In this document: positions 36,491-49,096 of the stretch, one piece after another
Layout: each line of letters opens with the position of its first letter
Numbering within the stretch: position 1 is the first letter of the stretch
NCBI GenBank assembly: GCA_026874595.1
Contig: CM049306.1
Span: 63,866,019 to 63,930,018, forward strand
Direction: 5' to 3'
Source of the DNA: Sipunculus nudus
Lineage: Eukaryota > Annelida > Sipuncula > Golfingiida > Sipunculidae
Length of the DNA: 64,000 nucleotides
Translations under genes and position numbers: made by a program
The notes under the pieces: generated by a model
Told to the model about the DNA's origin: nothing
The model's input: only the letters and a program-made list of their open reading frames with translations
Database searches by the model: none

Positions 36491-38845
36491 AAACATCCAT
36501 GGAGTGAGAAAAATGGCTTAATTTTGAGTTCATTTTCAACTTTTAGCATTGGATTTTTTTGTCAGTTTTAAGATATGGAGTAGCACTGTGGGAGAGGAGC
36601 CCCCGTCACTCTGATCAAAAAGTCCACCAATAGCCAAATAAACGCAATATTCTCAGGGAAATTATGCAGGGGGTTTCCGCCAGGAGGTTGCATTTCTATA
36701 TTACACTGAAATCAGACCCCGTCGCATGAAGCACTCCATTAAATTAAATAAAATTCATATTTATTTCTAAATGCCTGAATGATAGCAAATGTTCTGGAAG
36801 GTCCTTCAGTTGGTGCCAGAGAAACAGCTCCCATAGATGTGTCCGGCAGTATTAGTGCACATGCTCATAAGAAGTGCCAGAACTTTAGCCTGTATGATAA
36901 GTGTCAGCAGCAACAGTCTTAAGTGCGGCTATATCAAGAATCCTGGATACCACCGCATAAAAAGGTTCAGAGTCCACTGGGGTACAAGTCTAGAATTCAG
37001 GCTGTTGTTCTGGACACGTTAAGACACCACGGATACATGTGAAACGTTGTAATAATATATCCAGTTTGTAAGTTAATGGTATCCTATATCCTTCCCATGT
37101 ACCTCTTACCCTGTAATAATGTACAATTTATCCTTCCTTCACACAAATTAACATGCTCGTACCCGACATGATTCCTCCCTCCTGCTTGTTTACACCACTC
37201 GGCTTATGTGCACATGTCCTGCATACGTCATTCACATCCGTTGTCTTGCGCCCTCCAGGCATTTGTACGCACACACATCATGGATAAATTTGGTGTATTT
37301 CAAAGGTTAGGGTTCACAAATAAAACAGTGACTCCACCTTGTCCGCAAGAAGCACGAGACAGAGTACGGTTTAGTGGCAGGCAGTTAACAAACGGCTGAG
37401 GGTTAAATTTTTTAAGCTTTTGCAACGTCCAGACGATGCATACGCTTGACATTTTAACAACTACAACCAATTCTGAAAAGTAGATTTAAATATTCCCACT
37501 CGACCCCTCACACCCAACTCGTCTTGCATGGTGCAGTGGTAGTGCATAGGGCTTGTTAATCCATGATTGCTAGTTCCAGACCCGGTGGAGAGCTTCACAA
37601 TTGCATGTTATGTGTACTAATAATGGCATTTCTCATTACAGGTTCGCCACTAGACGGAGACACAGATACATACGGCAGACATACCAACAAGAGACTATAG
37701 TCCGTTCCAGCACCCCTGTCCACCTGTTTTTTGGCGATTATCTCTACATAAGACAAACTTGCAAAATAATATTTGCACCAATGGCATGAAGAGGCAAAAG
37801 CATAATTTTTGGTACCTTACCTACTCAAAATATAAATATTATTCACTTTACGCCCTGGTTGACATGTCTCATATATATCCGTCGTTCATGGCGTCCCTAA
37901 TAAGTGGCCATTGTTTATCCTCCTTGGATATGGATATAAAGTAATGTGACGTAACAGTGAAGCGCGTGCATGCGGAGAATACAAGTCTTGCTATAAACAG
38001 GGGTCAGGAGCTCTTGATTATTGGTCCCATGAACATGGGCGCCTCTTTAGTACGTCACGCCTATTATGACGTCATCACTAATCCCTGATATGCCCATTTC
38101 ACAGATTAGTGGCACGATGTCGCTACAGAAAAGACTTGTTACTCATAAAATGCTTTTAAATTGTTTACAGGAAAATGACATAAGGTACGCTATTATTTCC
38201 ATAATGGTTAATTACGCTTTTTCCTCTTTCTGCCCTAAGATCAAAATGTTTGGACGTTCTTTGATTATCAAAAAATAATCACGATAAAACAGGTGGACAG
38301 GCGTACTGGAATGGACTATAGAAACCAGAAGTTTTATTTATTGACTCAAACTCAATGGCTCAAACAGCAGCCTGAATTCTAGATGTGCTCCTAAACTGGG
38401 AACTTTAAACCCTTGTTTAAAAAAAAATCGTGTAAAATCAAATATTGCGATTATGACATGGAAACTTAAGTAATCTAAGGAAGATATAGTACTTTATTCA
38501 AATGACCAAGAAATTCAGCTAAATATTAGGATTAGGGGAATCAGGAATTTTTTTTAAAGTATCTCACCACACATCTGGTCCCAATGAGAGAAAATAACTT
38601 CTTGTTTTCTTGATTGGATAACAATATGGACGATTCGTTTTCAGGTCGAGATTTCCTTTGGCTGGCCATGGTCAATCTCCCTAAATTTCACAGATCACTG
38701 TCAACACCTGCCAAAGCTTCCGGGTGTCACTTCAAAGTACCACTTCCGGAGTACATATTCCAGGCTAGCCTAAAATACGGAACGGAACGCGGAACGCGGA
38801 ACATGGGGAGGGTATAATTCGCTGGACAGCGCGCTGATCAGCGGT
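36491..38845. other. Gene-poor stretch of higher complexity; no supported gene
   Basis: Less repetitive and somewhat richer in GC than the flanks. Open frames of 60-70 codons (36,837, 37,208, 37,601, 38,066, 38,614) have no recognisable domain, and I see no convincing splice-linked exons. This is one of two places (with 53.1-55.1 kb) where an unrecognised host exon or regulatory sequence could hide. Confidence 0.35.
37525..37592 (+). other. tRNA-like segment, possible SINE head
   Basis: TGGTGCAGTGG at about 37,529-37,539 fits the Pol III A box, and a possible D-stem GTGC/GCAT surrounds the loop AGTGGTA. A weak B-box-like 'agttccagaccc' follows about 40 bp later. The anticodon and T stems do not pair well, so an active tRNA gene is unlikely. 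A decayed tRNA-derived SINE head is possible. Confidence 0.25.
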
Positions 38846-40453
38846 CAGTATAAAACGCTGATCACCTTTTAATTAAAGCATTAATATTAGGCAAATTACC
38901 CCCCATATTGCAAACTCCCACTATTACTTTATTGATTTAAATACACGTTCTATAAGTATTATGTATTATACGTAATATTACGAATATACCTTTAATGAGT
39001 TACTTATTATGTATGATACCTATGCACTATACATATACTATTTCGCTGATCAGCCATATACGCAGCCGCGCAATGATTTATGTATTTCTTGAATATGAAT
39101 ATGATACCTGTCATCAGTGATTCTCTACTGGTAATATAAAGGCGCTCAGTTGTTTTACTTATCTCCTGTGAAAACCGAATGATTGCCAATAGATTGCCCC
39201 TACCACATAAATTCACATATGTTCGTTCACCACCGCGGCAACTCGGAGATATTACCTAATAGTCCTAGACTTCCAAGTTTATTAAAACAAAATTCAACAA
39301 TATTAGCGATTTCAACGATTTGGCAAAATTTCCACAGTCGACAATATTTTGCTGTTGAGTTATTTGTGACATTTTCACTTAAATATATTTGCAGGATATT
39401 GTAAATAAATTCAAATTTTGAATACATTTATAAAACAAGTGTATACCTCAGCTATTTCTATCACCTGGCCGGTGGACACCCACCTAAATAAATTCATATG
39501 AATTTATATTGGATTGCGCTGACCAACAATAATGGATAGTGGCAATAATGAGAAATGTGTAGTTGTAAAGAATAAAAAATCCGCTGATAGTAGGGCCTTA
39601 ATCATGCTCCCGAATACACATTTTATAAATATAAATTAGAATAATTAGAAAGCAACCCAATGTTAACAATAATTTATATTTCAAATAAATTATATACACT
39701 ATACTATCTTAAAAATACAAAATATAAAATATACAGCATAATTTTCATGCTGCTAACAGATTACGTATTGACAAATCTTACACTTCGAGTGAAAGAAAAA
39801 AACGTATAATTGTGTGTGCGTATATCCATGAAAAATAAAGAGAATTTCGAATTTTTTTCTTAATTTATACCATTAATACCTTACATTAATTTATGAGTAA
39901 TTTATAACATTAGATTGTTCATTCAGTGCCCATTACTGCTGATCAACGCATTCATGTATATATAAATATCTATCTCTGTATACTTTGTTTCTTTTTTTTA
40001 CAACAGTTCTCACCTGTGCAGGTCTGCTTATTTTTTGTGTAGCCTTTTCGTCACTATTCAAATTAGCGCCAATCATCAGAGAATGATAAAATAATTCAAT
40101 TTATGAACTTGAAATGCTTTATTTTATTTTTTTTCTCATAAAGCAGTGTTAAAGGGCTAATATTTTCATTTTCATCATAAATTTGTGATAAAAACTTCAT
40201 AAGACCAGGGGAATTATAATAATAATAGTTTTGTTTTGCTAAACAGGTAAAGGCACATCATAACAATATATAAAGCCATAATTGTTGTCAAAATTCATAA
40301 AAGTACTGGTCAGTAGAAATAATCCATTTCTTTAAAATAAATTATACCTTTATTGTATTGTACATAACTTATATTCTGTACAGAAATATTACATTCAAGT
40401 CAACCCATAATTGCTGATCAGCGTACATGACAACTATACAGCCTTGTTGTCAT

Positions 40454-40498
<45 letters not shown>

Positions 40499-42285
40499 AT
40501 ACATATATATATGGTTTGCCTCATTAAATGACACTTATCCAAACAGCTGTCTCTTAACAACTCAAGGGTGTTAAGTCATTAAATTAATTAGTGGCACCGG
40601 TAGACCCATTTGTGGCTCTGTTGTAAACACTGTTGGCAAGGTCAGCTGAGCCCAAGCGATAACACCCCGGCTTGACGAAATATTTCCGACTTGTCGTAAG
40701 CTGGAATCAAGAAGTTGGCTTATGATCGAGGAAACGTGGCACATTTGGGGTAAAAAGTGTTATGATTATAGGATATGGTCAATAAACAATGCTAATCATA
40801 GTTAGATGATACAGTATTAATTGACATGTTTGATTACCTTACTTTGTTTAATTAGAGATATTATATAACTTTTCTTCTTAATATTTTGTATATTATCTGA
40901 AAGAATGATACATGGCTTACAGAAGCTTGTAGCTGCTAGTCCAGCCCGTGTCATGGATTTAAGACACCAGATGGATCCATGAATCTAAGACACTATGTCA
41001 GTTAATTAGATGTTATATCTGTTTCTTTTGTTATCACATATTTTGTCCACTGTACCAGATTCCATTCAATATGCCACCCAGAGTTTGTATAGCACAGCCT
41101 GGCATTTGCGTGACTGTCCGTCTTTTAGGGGGGAGCAAATTACCAGTACCAGGCTTAAAATCTTGTTTCAGCCCAGTGCAGCAATAAATGGCATTTAGTC
41201 TTGTAAATTATCCCTAGCTTATCAACAGTTGCACCCAGTAAGTTGTCAGAACTGGTAACAATGTTATTTGTTATTTCATTAAGTCTTGATTAAGTTTACT
41301 GTCTGGTAATTATGTTAAGATATTCAGATGTATGAATGCCTACAACTTTTTCTAGCTTCTGAATGGACAATCTTTAATATCCAGGTCAAAAGCATGTATT
41401 TTAATATTCAATGGGGTAACTTTAGGTATCTGGTTGGTTGAACTGATGGACAGACCTGTATATAAACACAGTCAGATTTTACTCTGGGAGCACTTCGGCA
41501 TATTTTCTAAATTTACAAACGGCTCCGTTTCAATAGATTAGTTTTAAGGAAAGATCAACAGATCACAGTGTAGTTAGCAAGTTTCACTTTTATTTTTTTT
41601 TATTCTATGATGTTCTGCTCGAATGAACATTATTGTACGAATCATCAGAATAAATCTTCAGTTTTACCATCACATTTGGACTTTCATTGGACTCGTGTGA
41701 ACAGGAATGTGGAATGGAAGCAAACCTGAATGCACTTTTAAACTTTGAGCTAATTTCCCCGTTCCATTAGGATCCTCAGGTGATGATAGAGAGAAGGGAA
41801 CGTAACAACTTTTATCTTTTATTTTAAATAATTTACTCTTCTCGGGTACAAAATGGTGCTGATCAGCGCATTCTAATTGGGTCTCGCAATTAGTACTGGC
41901 TTATCCATGCATATTTCGCGCTGATCAGCGCGCTGATCCTGCCCGTATTTGGTACATAGGTTTCATGCATAAAAAGTAACACATTACAAATATATTCGGA
42001 TGTTTGCAAATACGTAATACTTATGACACATATTTCTTTAATTCACATAATAGTCGGAGTTTGCTAGCGCTGCTTATCAGCGAAAAATCACTGTGTACGT
42101 TTCATGTAAGTAATAATTGACACAATAAAAATATATCCGTATGTTTGTAATTTATACGTAATATTGATAGTAAAGGTGTCTTTTAGTCATATTTAAGCAA
42201 ACAATGATCGAAAGGTTGCAACATGGGGGCTTATTTGCCTAAAAAATTCTTTAATTGAAAGGTGGCTGATCAGCGTTTTATACTG
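38846..42285. mobile_element. ~3.4 kb element with long terminal inverted repeats and GCTGATCAGC palindromes
   Basis: Left end CAGTATAAAACGCTGATCA at 38,846; the right end is its reverse complement, closing at 42,285. The inverted match continues inward for roughly 70 bp or more ('aattaaag', 'taggcaaat', 'ccccccat' against 'cccccat', 'ttgcaa'). The 10-bp palindrome GCTGATCAGC occurs just outside the left end (38,833) and inside at 39,045, 40,413, 41,858, 41,920 and 42,265, with near-copies at 38,857 and 39,938. No transposase is visible. The CAGTA start recalls pogo/Tigger-type ends, but I see no TA duplication, so class and exact ends are open. Confidence 0.55.
40457..40496. repeat. (AT)20 microsatellite
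   Basis: Pure AT dinucleotide run inside the inverted-repeat element, followed by 'ccatacatatatatatgg'. Confidence 0.95.
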
Positions 42286-42439
42286 CAGACCCTTCCCGGA
42301 ACAGGGGCCTAATTTACAGAACGGAACACAGATATAAAAAGTGTCATTACTTTTAAATAGATAAATGGGTTTTGACCACATTTGCTCTCAATCAGATTAT
42401 TAGTGATAAAAAAAATCAAAATAATCTGAAATAATCTGT

Positions 42440-43900
42440 TCTAGGCTTTGTATGAATAAAGCCTGTGGTCCAGACGGCATTCCATACCTAGTAGTCTACT
42501 CAAAGAACTGTCATTAGAAAACCCACCATTATTGACTACCATATTCAAACGAAGTATTTTATCTGGTAGTCTACCGACCGACTAGGTAAAAGCAAATAAA
42601 ATTATCACCAATATTCAAAAAGGAAAATACAAATCTTGCTGAGAATAACAGACATGCACGTCACTGACATGTGTTTGCTTTAAAATACTAGAGCATATCA
42701 TTGTCTGCCATATTCTTGAGCATTTTGAACGATACAATATCCTTACAGTACACCCTTTCAACATGGCTTTGGGACTGGTCATTATTGTGCATCCCAGTTA
42801 ATCACAACCGTTCAGGATATCATGGAATCTAGAGACAAAAATATCCAGGTGGATATCACAGTATTTTTTTTCAAAAGCTTTTGACACTGTTCCACACAAC
42901 AGCTTATTATATAAACTTTCTAACTATGGCATCAAAGGAAACCTATTTATACTGATACAACATTCCTACAAACAAGATCATAACGAGTAGTAGTTGATGG
43001 TGCAACGTCAGAATGGACACACGTGGACTCTGGGGTACCTCAAGGCACAGTGATGGCCCCTTACTCTTCCTTACTCATATGAATGACCTACCCAAAGGAG
43101 TTCATTCGAAATGTCGACTATTCTCAGATAACAGTTACCGTCCGATCAGGAACACAGAGGATCAAATTGAACTACAAGAGGACTTAACACGCTTACAAGA
43201 ATGGGCAACTACCTGGGGTATGCGCGTTTCAATGCCACTATATGCGAAGTATTACAAGTATCTAGATCCAATGAGCAAAAATCATACTATTATTTAATGA
43301 TCACATCCTCAAAACAGTGGACTCCGCTAAATATTTAGAAGCACAAATAAGTAGGCTTCACAGATGGACTGGAACAGCCAAATAGAATCAGTAGTTGGCA
43401 AACCAAATAGGACACGAGGATTCCAACGTAAAAACTTAACAGAATCCCCACAAGAATTGAAAGAAATTGCATATTCATCATTAGTTAGATCTATTTTGGA
43501 ATATGCAGCCCAGGTATTTGACCCATACTTGATAAAACAAAATGATAAACTTAAAAAAAAGACAACGTAAAGCATGATTTGTGACACATAATTATTCAAA
43601 ATACACAAGTGTCACCTAATTATTAGAACAACTCAAGTGGAATTCACTGGAAACTAGAAGACAGAATCTAAGACTGATATTATTATTCCAAGGAATACAT
43701 GACTTGGTGGCAATCCCCATTGATAATACAATAAAAATGGCGGACACCCGAACGAGAAACGGCAAAAACAAATTTGAACTAATAACGACACACACGGAAC
43801 AATACAGGAACTCTTTTTACCAACGTACGATCGAAAACTGGAACAACCTACCCGAAAAAAATTACAACTAGTAATACAGTCAATACCTTAAAAAAAAAGA
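42440..43900 (+). pseudogene. jockey-like non-LTR retrotransposon RT pseudogene
   Basis: Fragments of an LINE reverse transcriptase are spread over all three plus frames in the right order. KACGPDGIP (RT motif 1) is at about 42,455. FSKAFDTVPHNSLLYKL (motif A, here missing the catalytic-region Asp context) is at about 42,870. GVPQGT (motif B, frame-shifted) is at about 43,030. LFSDN (normally ADD or ADDT, catalytic Asp pair damaged) is at about 43,125. A thumb/C-terminal stretch with YSSLVRSILEYAAQVFDPY is at 43,460-43,530. Many stops and indels make it an old, dead copy. The endonuclease domain and 5' end are absent. Confidence 0.8.
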
Positions 43901-44971
43901 CTCCAGTCACTCTGGAAAGTAAAATAAGCATGCGCATATAGAGGAAAAACCCACCCCCTCATCAGCACTCATTATTCCTATAGAGGGTAACTGCTGATTA
44001 TATCACCAGATGCAGAACCATGATACTTTCTTTAAATACTTTGAAGTCAGTTTCCCACACGTAATTATTAACTTTTAAAATGTTTCAGTAAGCAGGTAAA
44101 CTGAAGGGTTTCCAATGCTGCCTCATTTTGTGTGTACACTGATAAAATATAATTAAGATATGCTGAATTATTTCAAAAGATTATAATGAATGGCATAATG
44201 ACCAAGTTGTAGTGAACAAACCAGAAATGTTGCATGGAATTTACATGCGAACATTTTTTTGGCAAAATAAAATTCAGTAAATAAAACTGACAGTTAATTT
44301 AAACTCTGTATTTTACAAATTGTATTATTTAATGTTGTTTGGTAATGATTCATGAAATGTAGGTATGCATTATGCAGGTAAATGGTCGGTCTGAAATCAT
44401 GTTTGCTAGTGGTCACATTTTAATAACAACTAGTGGCCCATGGGCCATGACGCTCAGCTGAATTCAAGAAACCTTGATCAATGAGTAAAATGACTCGCAG
44501 AGTGCTGAAAATCTTGCATTTTGCCAATAGTCCTTGGAAATATGTCGCAATAACCTTATTCAGGTTTTCCAAATAGGTTATGCCGGTACTCCAAAGAAAG
44601 TAAGAATGCTAAAACATGTTCTTTTGATACAAGGTTGGATGGGGAGAGCCAACTGATATCAGACAGTTACTGATGCGTGTGACTGATAAGTTTGAATATA
44701 AATATGATGATAGGAGATCTGTATTCACAGCAGAGAGGTCGGGACCTGTCTCTGTGTAGGGAGAATTGTATCTTGCTATTATAAGTTCCTGTCCTGTGCA
44801 TTATCTGCATAGATTCTTAATTAGAAATTCTCTAGTTGCTAAATTGTAAAGACATCAAATTTTCCACATCAACAGCAATTATCATTTTGGGGAAGTTTAT
44901 GTCTGTTATATCATATCAATGGCATTACTAAAAAATTGAGTCAAATTCATTGTGAACCAATATAAAAATGA
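43901..44971. other. Non-coding; isolated repeat head at 44.43 kb
   Basis: No gene. At about 44,432 a 'ggcccatgggcc' palindrome and 'atgacgctcagctg' resemble the head of the E2.6-type repeats on the plus strand. It lies about 540 bp beyond the 3' end of the Helentron coding region, so it may belong to a terminus of that element or to an independent repeat. Confidence 0.4.
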
Positions 44972-46393
44972 TCAATCAAGATAAAACTGGAAAACACTCT
45001 TTGGAACAACGGTGAACAAGACTTTATGGTCAGACCATGTAGCCTCTATTGCTGAAGTTGTAGCATCTGGGAAGTTTGAAAACACGAGATCAATAAGACT
45101 ACCATGATCAGTTGTCTTTTCTGTTATGAGTTGTTGACAGTGTAAAAGATGTGACAGCTCATTCAAGGCTGACATGTTTTGTTTACTAATATCTATATTA
45201 AAATCTCCCATTACTAACAATGGTTCTTGGATATCAACATGTGTCATAAGCTGGGCAAGCTTTGACCTAAAGTCAGACAGTTTTGACTGAGGGGATCTGT
45301 ACACACTAATCAGTTGCAAGGAAGAGCTCGGAGTATTTACTAATAATACAGATGCATCAATGTTTCCATTAGACTGATGATGCACTTCAATGAATGGGTA
45401 GAGGTCTTTGTGGACATAGAATGCTAATCCATAGTGTGGTCTTTTTGATGGACATGTTGTACCTGTTGTTTGATGATCATTTCGTATCATTTGGAAATTT
45501 GGTATACAATATGTATCATCAGTTTCAACAGGACACAAACGAGTTCCCGCTAAAGCAATGATATGGGTATTAAGGATATGACAATCAGAAATCATATCTT
45601 TGAAATGCAAATGAAGAGATTTTGTGTTATGGTATATTATCTTCAGTGTATCAGTTGGTACAGATGTTGGTAGTAAGAAATTAAAAGCAAAATTAGCATC
45701 ATGACGTAGTCTGGCCATTTCATTTGTTACTTGTGGATCAGTTGATATTTTGTTCTCATCTAAATTTAATACATGCAAGCCATCCATATTTCGTGCTCGG
45801 CTCAATGCAACATAATGTGCATGCCTCAGTTTTCTGGTACTTGTCATATCCACAACCACCTGGTCAAGTGAACTGCCTTGAACTTTCCATATCGTTTTTG
45901 CTGCACCGATTTTTAATGGATACTGAGAACGAGTTACCAGTAAATGTCTCCTGCCTGTATGGAATGTGCGCTTGGTGAAGAATAGTGGTGTCCATTCTTT
46001 GGATATAGATGGAGTGTAAAAGGCAGCATAATTTCTCCTGGTGTCTGAGCCAATGTTTGAATCTTCAAACTGAACCCAAAGAATGCTTGGCACAGTTTTG
46101 CTATGCAGGTAGTGTATGTGTTTCAATATACAAGAACAGCCGTTGGTGATTCCATCTTGTACTGCAATATTGCAGGTGATATCGTATGGTAAACCAACAG
46201 CAATTTGAAACGTTTTCAGCAGTCCTGCAGTTTTTGTTGGGTTATCTGGTATTCTTGAAAGTACATCTTTCTTCACATCATCTGTCAAATCGGTTATTAC
46301 TGTGTCAATTGCAGTAATTATTACTTTAGTTGTGTTTGTGCACTCGAAAATTTGCATATTATGATTGTCCACACATGTGTTGTTTGTAAACAA
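44972..46393 (-). pseudogene. Helentron PIF1 helicase C-terminus and EEP endonuclease
   Basis: Open for 473 codons. Residues 1-235 are the second half of a PIF1 helicase: KTIWKVQGSSLDQVVVD (166-182) and the HYVALSRARNMDGLHVL block (193-209), which is motif VI with its Arg. Residues 250-460 are an exonuclease-endonuclease-phosphatase (EEP) fold: IIYHNTKSL, GDFNID (396-401), LIDLVFSN (433-440) and SDH (454-456). The position normally holding the metal-binding Glu of the ET motif reads Gly (ALAGTRL, residue 283). The endonuclease is therefore probably inactive even where the frame is open. The frame continues upstream through a 6-T run at 46,518-46,523 that shifts the frame. Confidence 0.9.
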
Positions 46394-47208
46394 ATGAGTA
46401 GTTCCTGATGGATATGAACTGTTATCACCAACAAGACAAGATTTTAGGGCATCAATGTCAGCTTTTGTGTGTTGTCCTTCACGTAGCCTGTTTAAAAGTT
46501 CTGCAAAATCATGATAATTTTTTGCCGCATGATTTCAGTAAGCTCATACATCTGAAAAGTGTCTACCCACAGGTTGAGCGCAAGAGGTCCATAGTTATCA
46601 GACAAGTTCTTGAAAATCCAGTTGTCCATTACTGGTTAAAGTTGGAAGAGGTCTCCAATTACAATTACATGGATACCACCAAATGGTTCTTTGTTGCCTT
46701 TAATTTCTTGGAGCCTCAAATTAATGAAATTGAACATGCGATTTCCTACCATGCTTATTTCATCAATCATTAATATATGAAGGTGCCTATACTGTGTTCA
46801 GAGTGTATTCAGGATGTCAGATGACAATTTTCTGTAATCAAATCCTTTATTTGGATCGATTCGGAAAGCATTATGTAATGTGGATCCTTGAACATTGTAA
46901 GCAGCCTTTCCTGTAGGTGCAGTGATCAGTATCTTGCACTCCAACGGATTTTCACCTTCATTCCCATATAAGTGACGATGTAATGCTTGAAAGAGAGCTC
47001 TGAGCAAAACTGATTTACCAACACCTGCACCGCCAGTAAGGAATAGGTGTAATGGCTTAATAGAATATTTTACATGTTTGAGAATGTGTTTGAAGACAGT
47101 GAGTTGTTTCTCATTTAGACCCTGTATTAAATGTCTGTATTCTACATCAGGTATTCTACCAGGCAATGTAAGTGGTTCTTGTGCAGTAGTTTTTTTGTGG
47201 CAGTCCAA
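46394..47208 (-). pseudogene. Helentron PIF1 helicase N-terminal half
   Basis: This part would provide ATP hydrolysis and strand separation during transposition. The 46,798-47,208 frame starts near LNEKQLTVF (Q motif-like) and has Walker A GGAGVGKS (residues 59-66). A TGA at 46,798-46,800 interrupts it. The same frame then continues with Walker B, IDEISMVG (about 46,750-46,775), and reaches GDLFQL, where TAA at 46,636-46,638 replaces an expected Gln codon. A one-base loss in the T-run 46,518-46,523 then shifts into the next frame. The TGA and the TAA are each one C-to-T change away from CGA and CAA. Confidence 0.88.
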
Positions 47209-49081
47209 GATCAGTTGTCAAATCATAGTTTCTCAGATGATCTGACCTTTCTGGGTCCAAAAAAGCAAATTCTTCACTGGGAACTGGCTGTTGAATTGAA
47301 TCCTCATTCTCTGCATGTTCTGTTGTAGGAGCTATTTGTGTATATTCATTTTCATGGTCATATTCAGCTTGGTCCTGTGCTTCTTGTAGAACATCTGCAT
47401 TGTGCTCATACTGTTTTCTTTTAAATTCAATTTGTATTTTTTTCTTGTTATATTGTTCCAAGTATGTAAGTGAACCTTTCAAAAGGTCTTTGGTTTCATC
47501 TCGCCATGATGTGAACAGCAGTAGTCTTTCACGAAAGCAGTTTTCTGGGTCTATTTTCTCAGTATAACGAACATATCTTCGAACTCTTGGAACTTGTCTG
47601 CGAGTGTATGTTGTACCATTTGGTAAGGTGATACTGAGCTTTTCTCCCATGTTTATATTAGCAATTGCTTCATTTTGATCAGTGGTGTTGTTATCATCAG
47701 TGTTGTCGTGGAATGCATCATCTGCCCTTTCCGAGGGGTATTTAATATTAATCTCTGATGCAAAATCAGCAAGACACCAATTTTCAAATGCTTTTGGTCT
47801 CTTTGAGTATCTGTCGATGATATTATTTGCTGCTTTGTCTGTTGAATCATGTGGAAGATGCTCAAGCTGTTCTTTACTCTTGAGTAGAAAAGTTCTTTCA
47901 TCTGGAGGGGCAGTGGGTACAAATATTACATCCCTGGTGGCTCTTGTCATTAGAAGTTGTATTACGAGATATGCTGCTTCCTGAGCACTTATTTCTACAG
48001 CATTTAAAAACCTGTTTCCCATATCTCTCACCTGCTGTCTGAGAGTTTTGTCCCCTTTTCTAGCTTCTTTGCAAGCAGCATCTAACAAATAACTCATTCC
48101 CCTTTGACTTTTGCTGACATAGGAAACTATGTATGTTGCACATGCGTAAGGATCAAGAATAAATTGAAGGTCATGGTTAGCTTTCCATGCAGTAAACAAA
48201 AGTCTCATGTATCCATTGGTTTTTATTTCAGATGGTGACCTTCTAAGGAATACTTTTGGACCTTTAATGGATGTACGCAAGGCCATGTAGTAGTCATCTA
48301 GAGAGAGTTCTAGAGAGTTTAAGAAATCATGAAAGGACAGGTCATTGTCAACATTTAAGCTTGCAAGTGCCTGCGAGATCTTGTGGTAGTTCTGTTTATG
48401 TTTTTCATCAACTTCTGTGTCATGAGGTGTAAGGATTTTAGTTTGTGGCATGGGCGGCAATGGAAAGTTAAAACTACAAACTGGCTTTCCATTCTTTCTA
48501 CAAGACCTGGAGTGTCTGTGTATTTGTAGATCTAACAGATCTTGATGGTCCTCATGATTTTTACAGCAGGTCACATGCTCATCAATGTATTTGGTGACAG
48601 TGTTTTCTTCATGTTGACCATATATGGGTGCATCCTCAATCCACATAAGCATATGAATATGTGGAGAGCCACGTTGCTGAAATTCGACTCTGTAAAAGAA
48701 ATCTTTTAACTTTCAAAGAGGTGAATGTGCACTTTGTAGGACAGTATGAATGAAGGAATGAACTCTGTGATCAAAATACCGTACACAGGTTTCAGGATCT
48801 GCCTTAACCAAGCGTGTTTTATTTACCCAATCCATTTGCCTAATATCATCCCTTGAATAAGTTCTGCCATCAATCAGTTTTCCAAGCATGACCAGCAGGT
48901 CTTCCCAATGTGTGTCTGCAGCAGATAGAGATATAAACCATGTTGGCAATCCTAGTTGTCTAATCATCGCAAAGAGATCCTTTTTACTTGCTTCAAAATA
49001 TGGAGGGGAGCCTCGTATGGATCTGAAAATCCTGTAGCCCTCATCCAACCTTGTCAACTCATGAACTTTGCTTTCATTCAA
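47156..49081 (-). pseudogene. Helentron HUH Rep endonuclease
   Basis: The Rep domain nicks and joins the single strand during rolling-circle transposition. One frame runs through 47,156-49,099, interrupted by TGA at 48,713-48,715. Upstream of it is LDEGYRIFRSIRGSPPYF and DLFAMIRQLG. Downstream is RVEFQQRGSPHIHMLMW, holding the HUH motif as H-I-H (48,653-48,661). The two-tyrosine motif Y-x3-Y-x2-K occurs as YIVSYVSK (codons 174-181 of the 48,652-47,156 stretch), so both catalytic motifs are still present. The 3' end shifts frame into the helicase at a 7-T run (47,190-47,196). Removing one base there gives a continuous reading. Confidence 0.9.
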
Positions 49082-49096
49082 GACATCCTGGACGGA

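Noticed and set aside
37525-37592. Functional tRNA gene
   Set aside because: The A box fits, but anticodon and T stems do not pair and the B box is poor. Kept only as a weak tRNA-like segment.
45724-47984. Plus-strand open frames at 45,724, 46,408, 47,131 and 47,682
   Set aside because: They are antisense to the Helentron helicase and Rep coding strand, which carries clear motifs; these frames show none.
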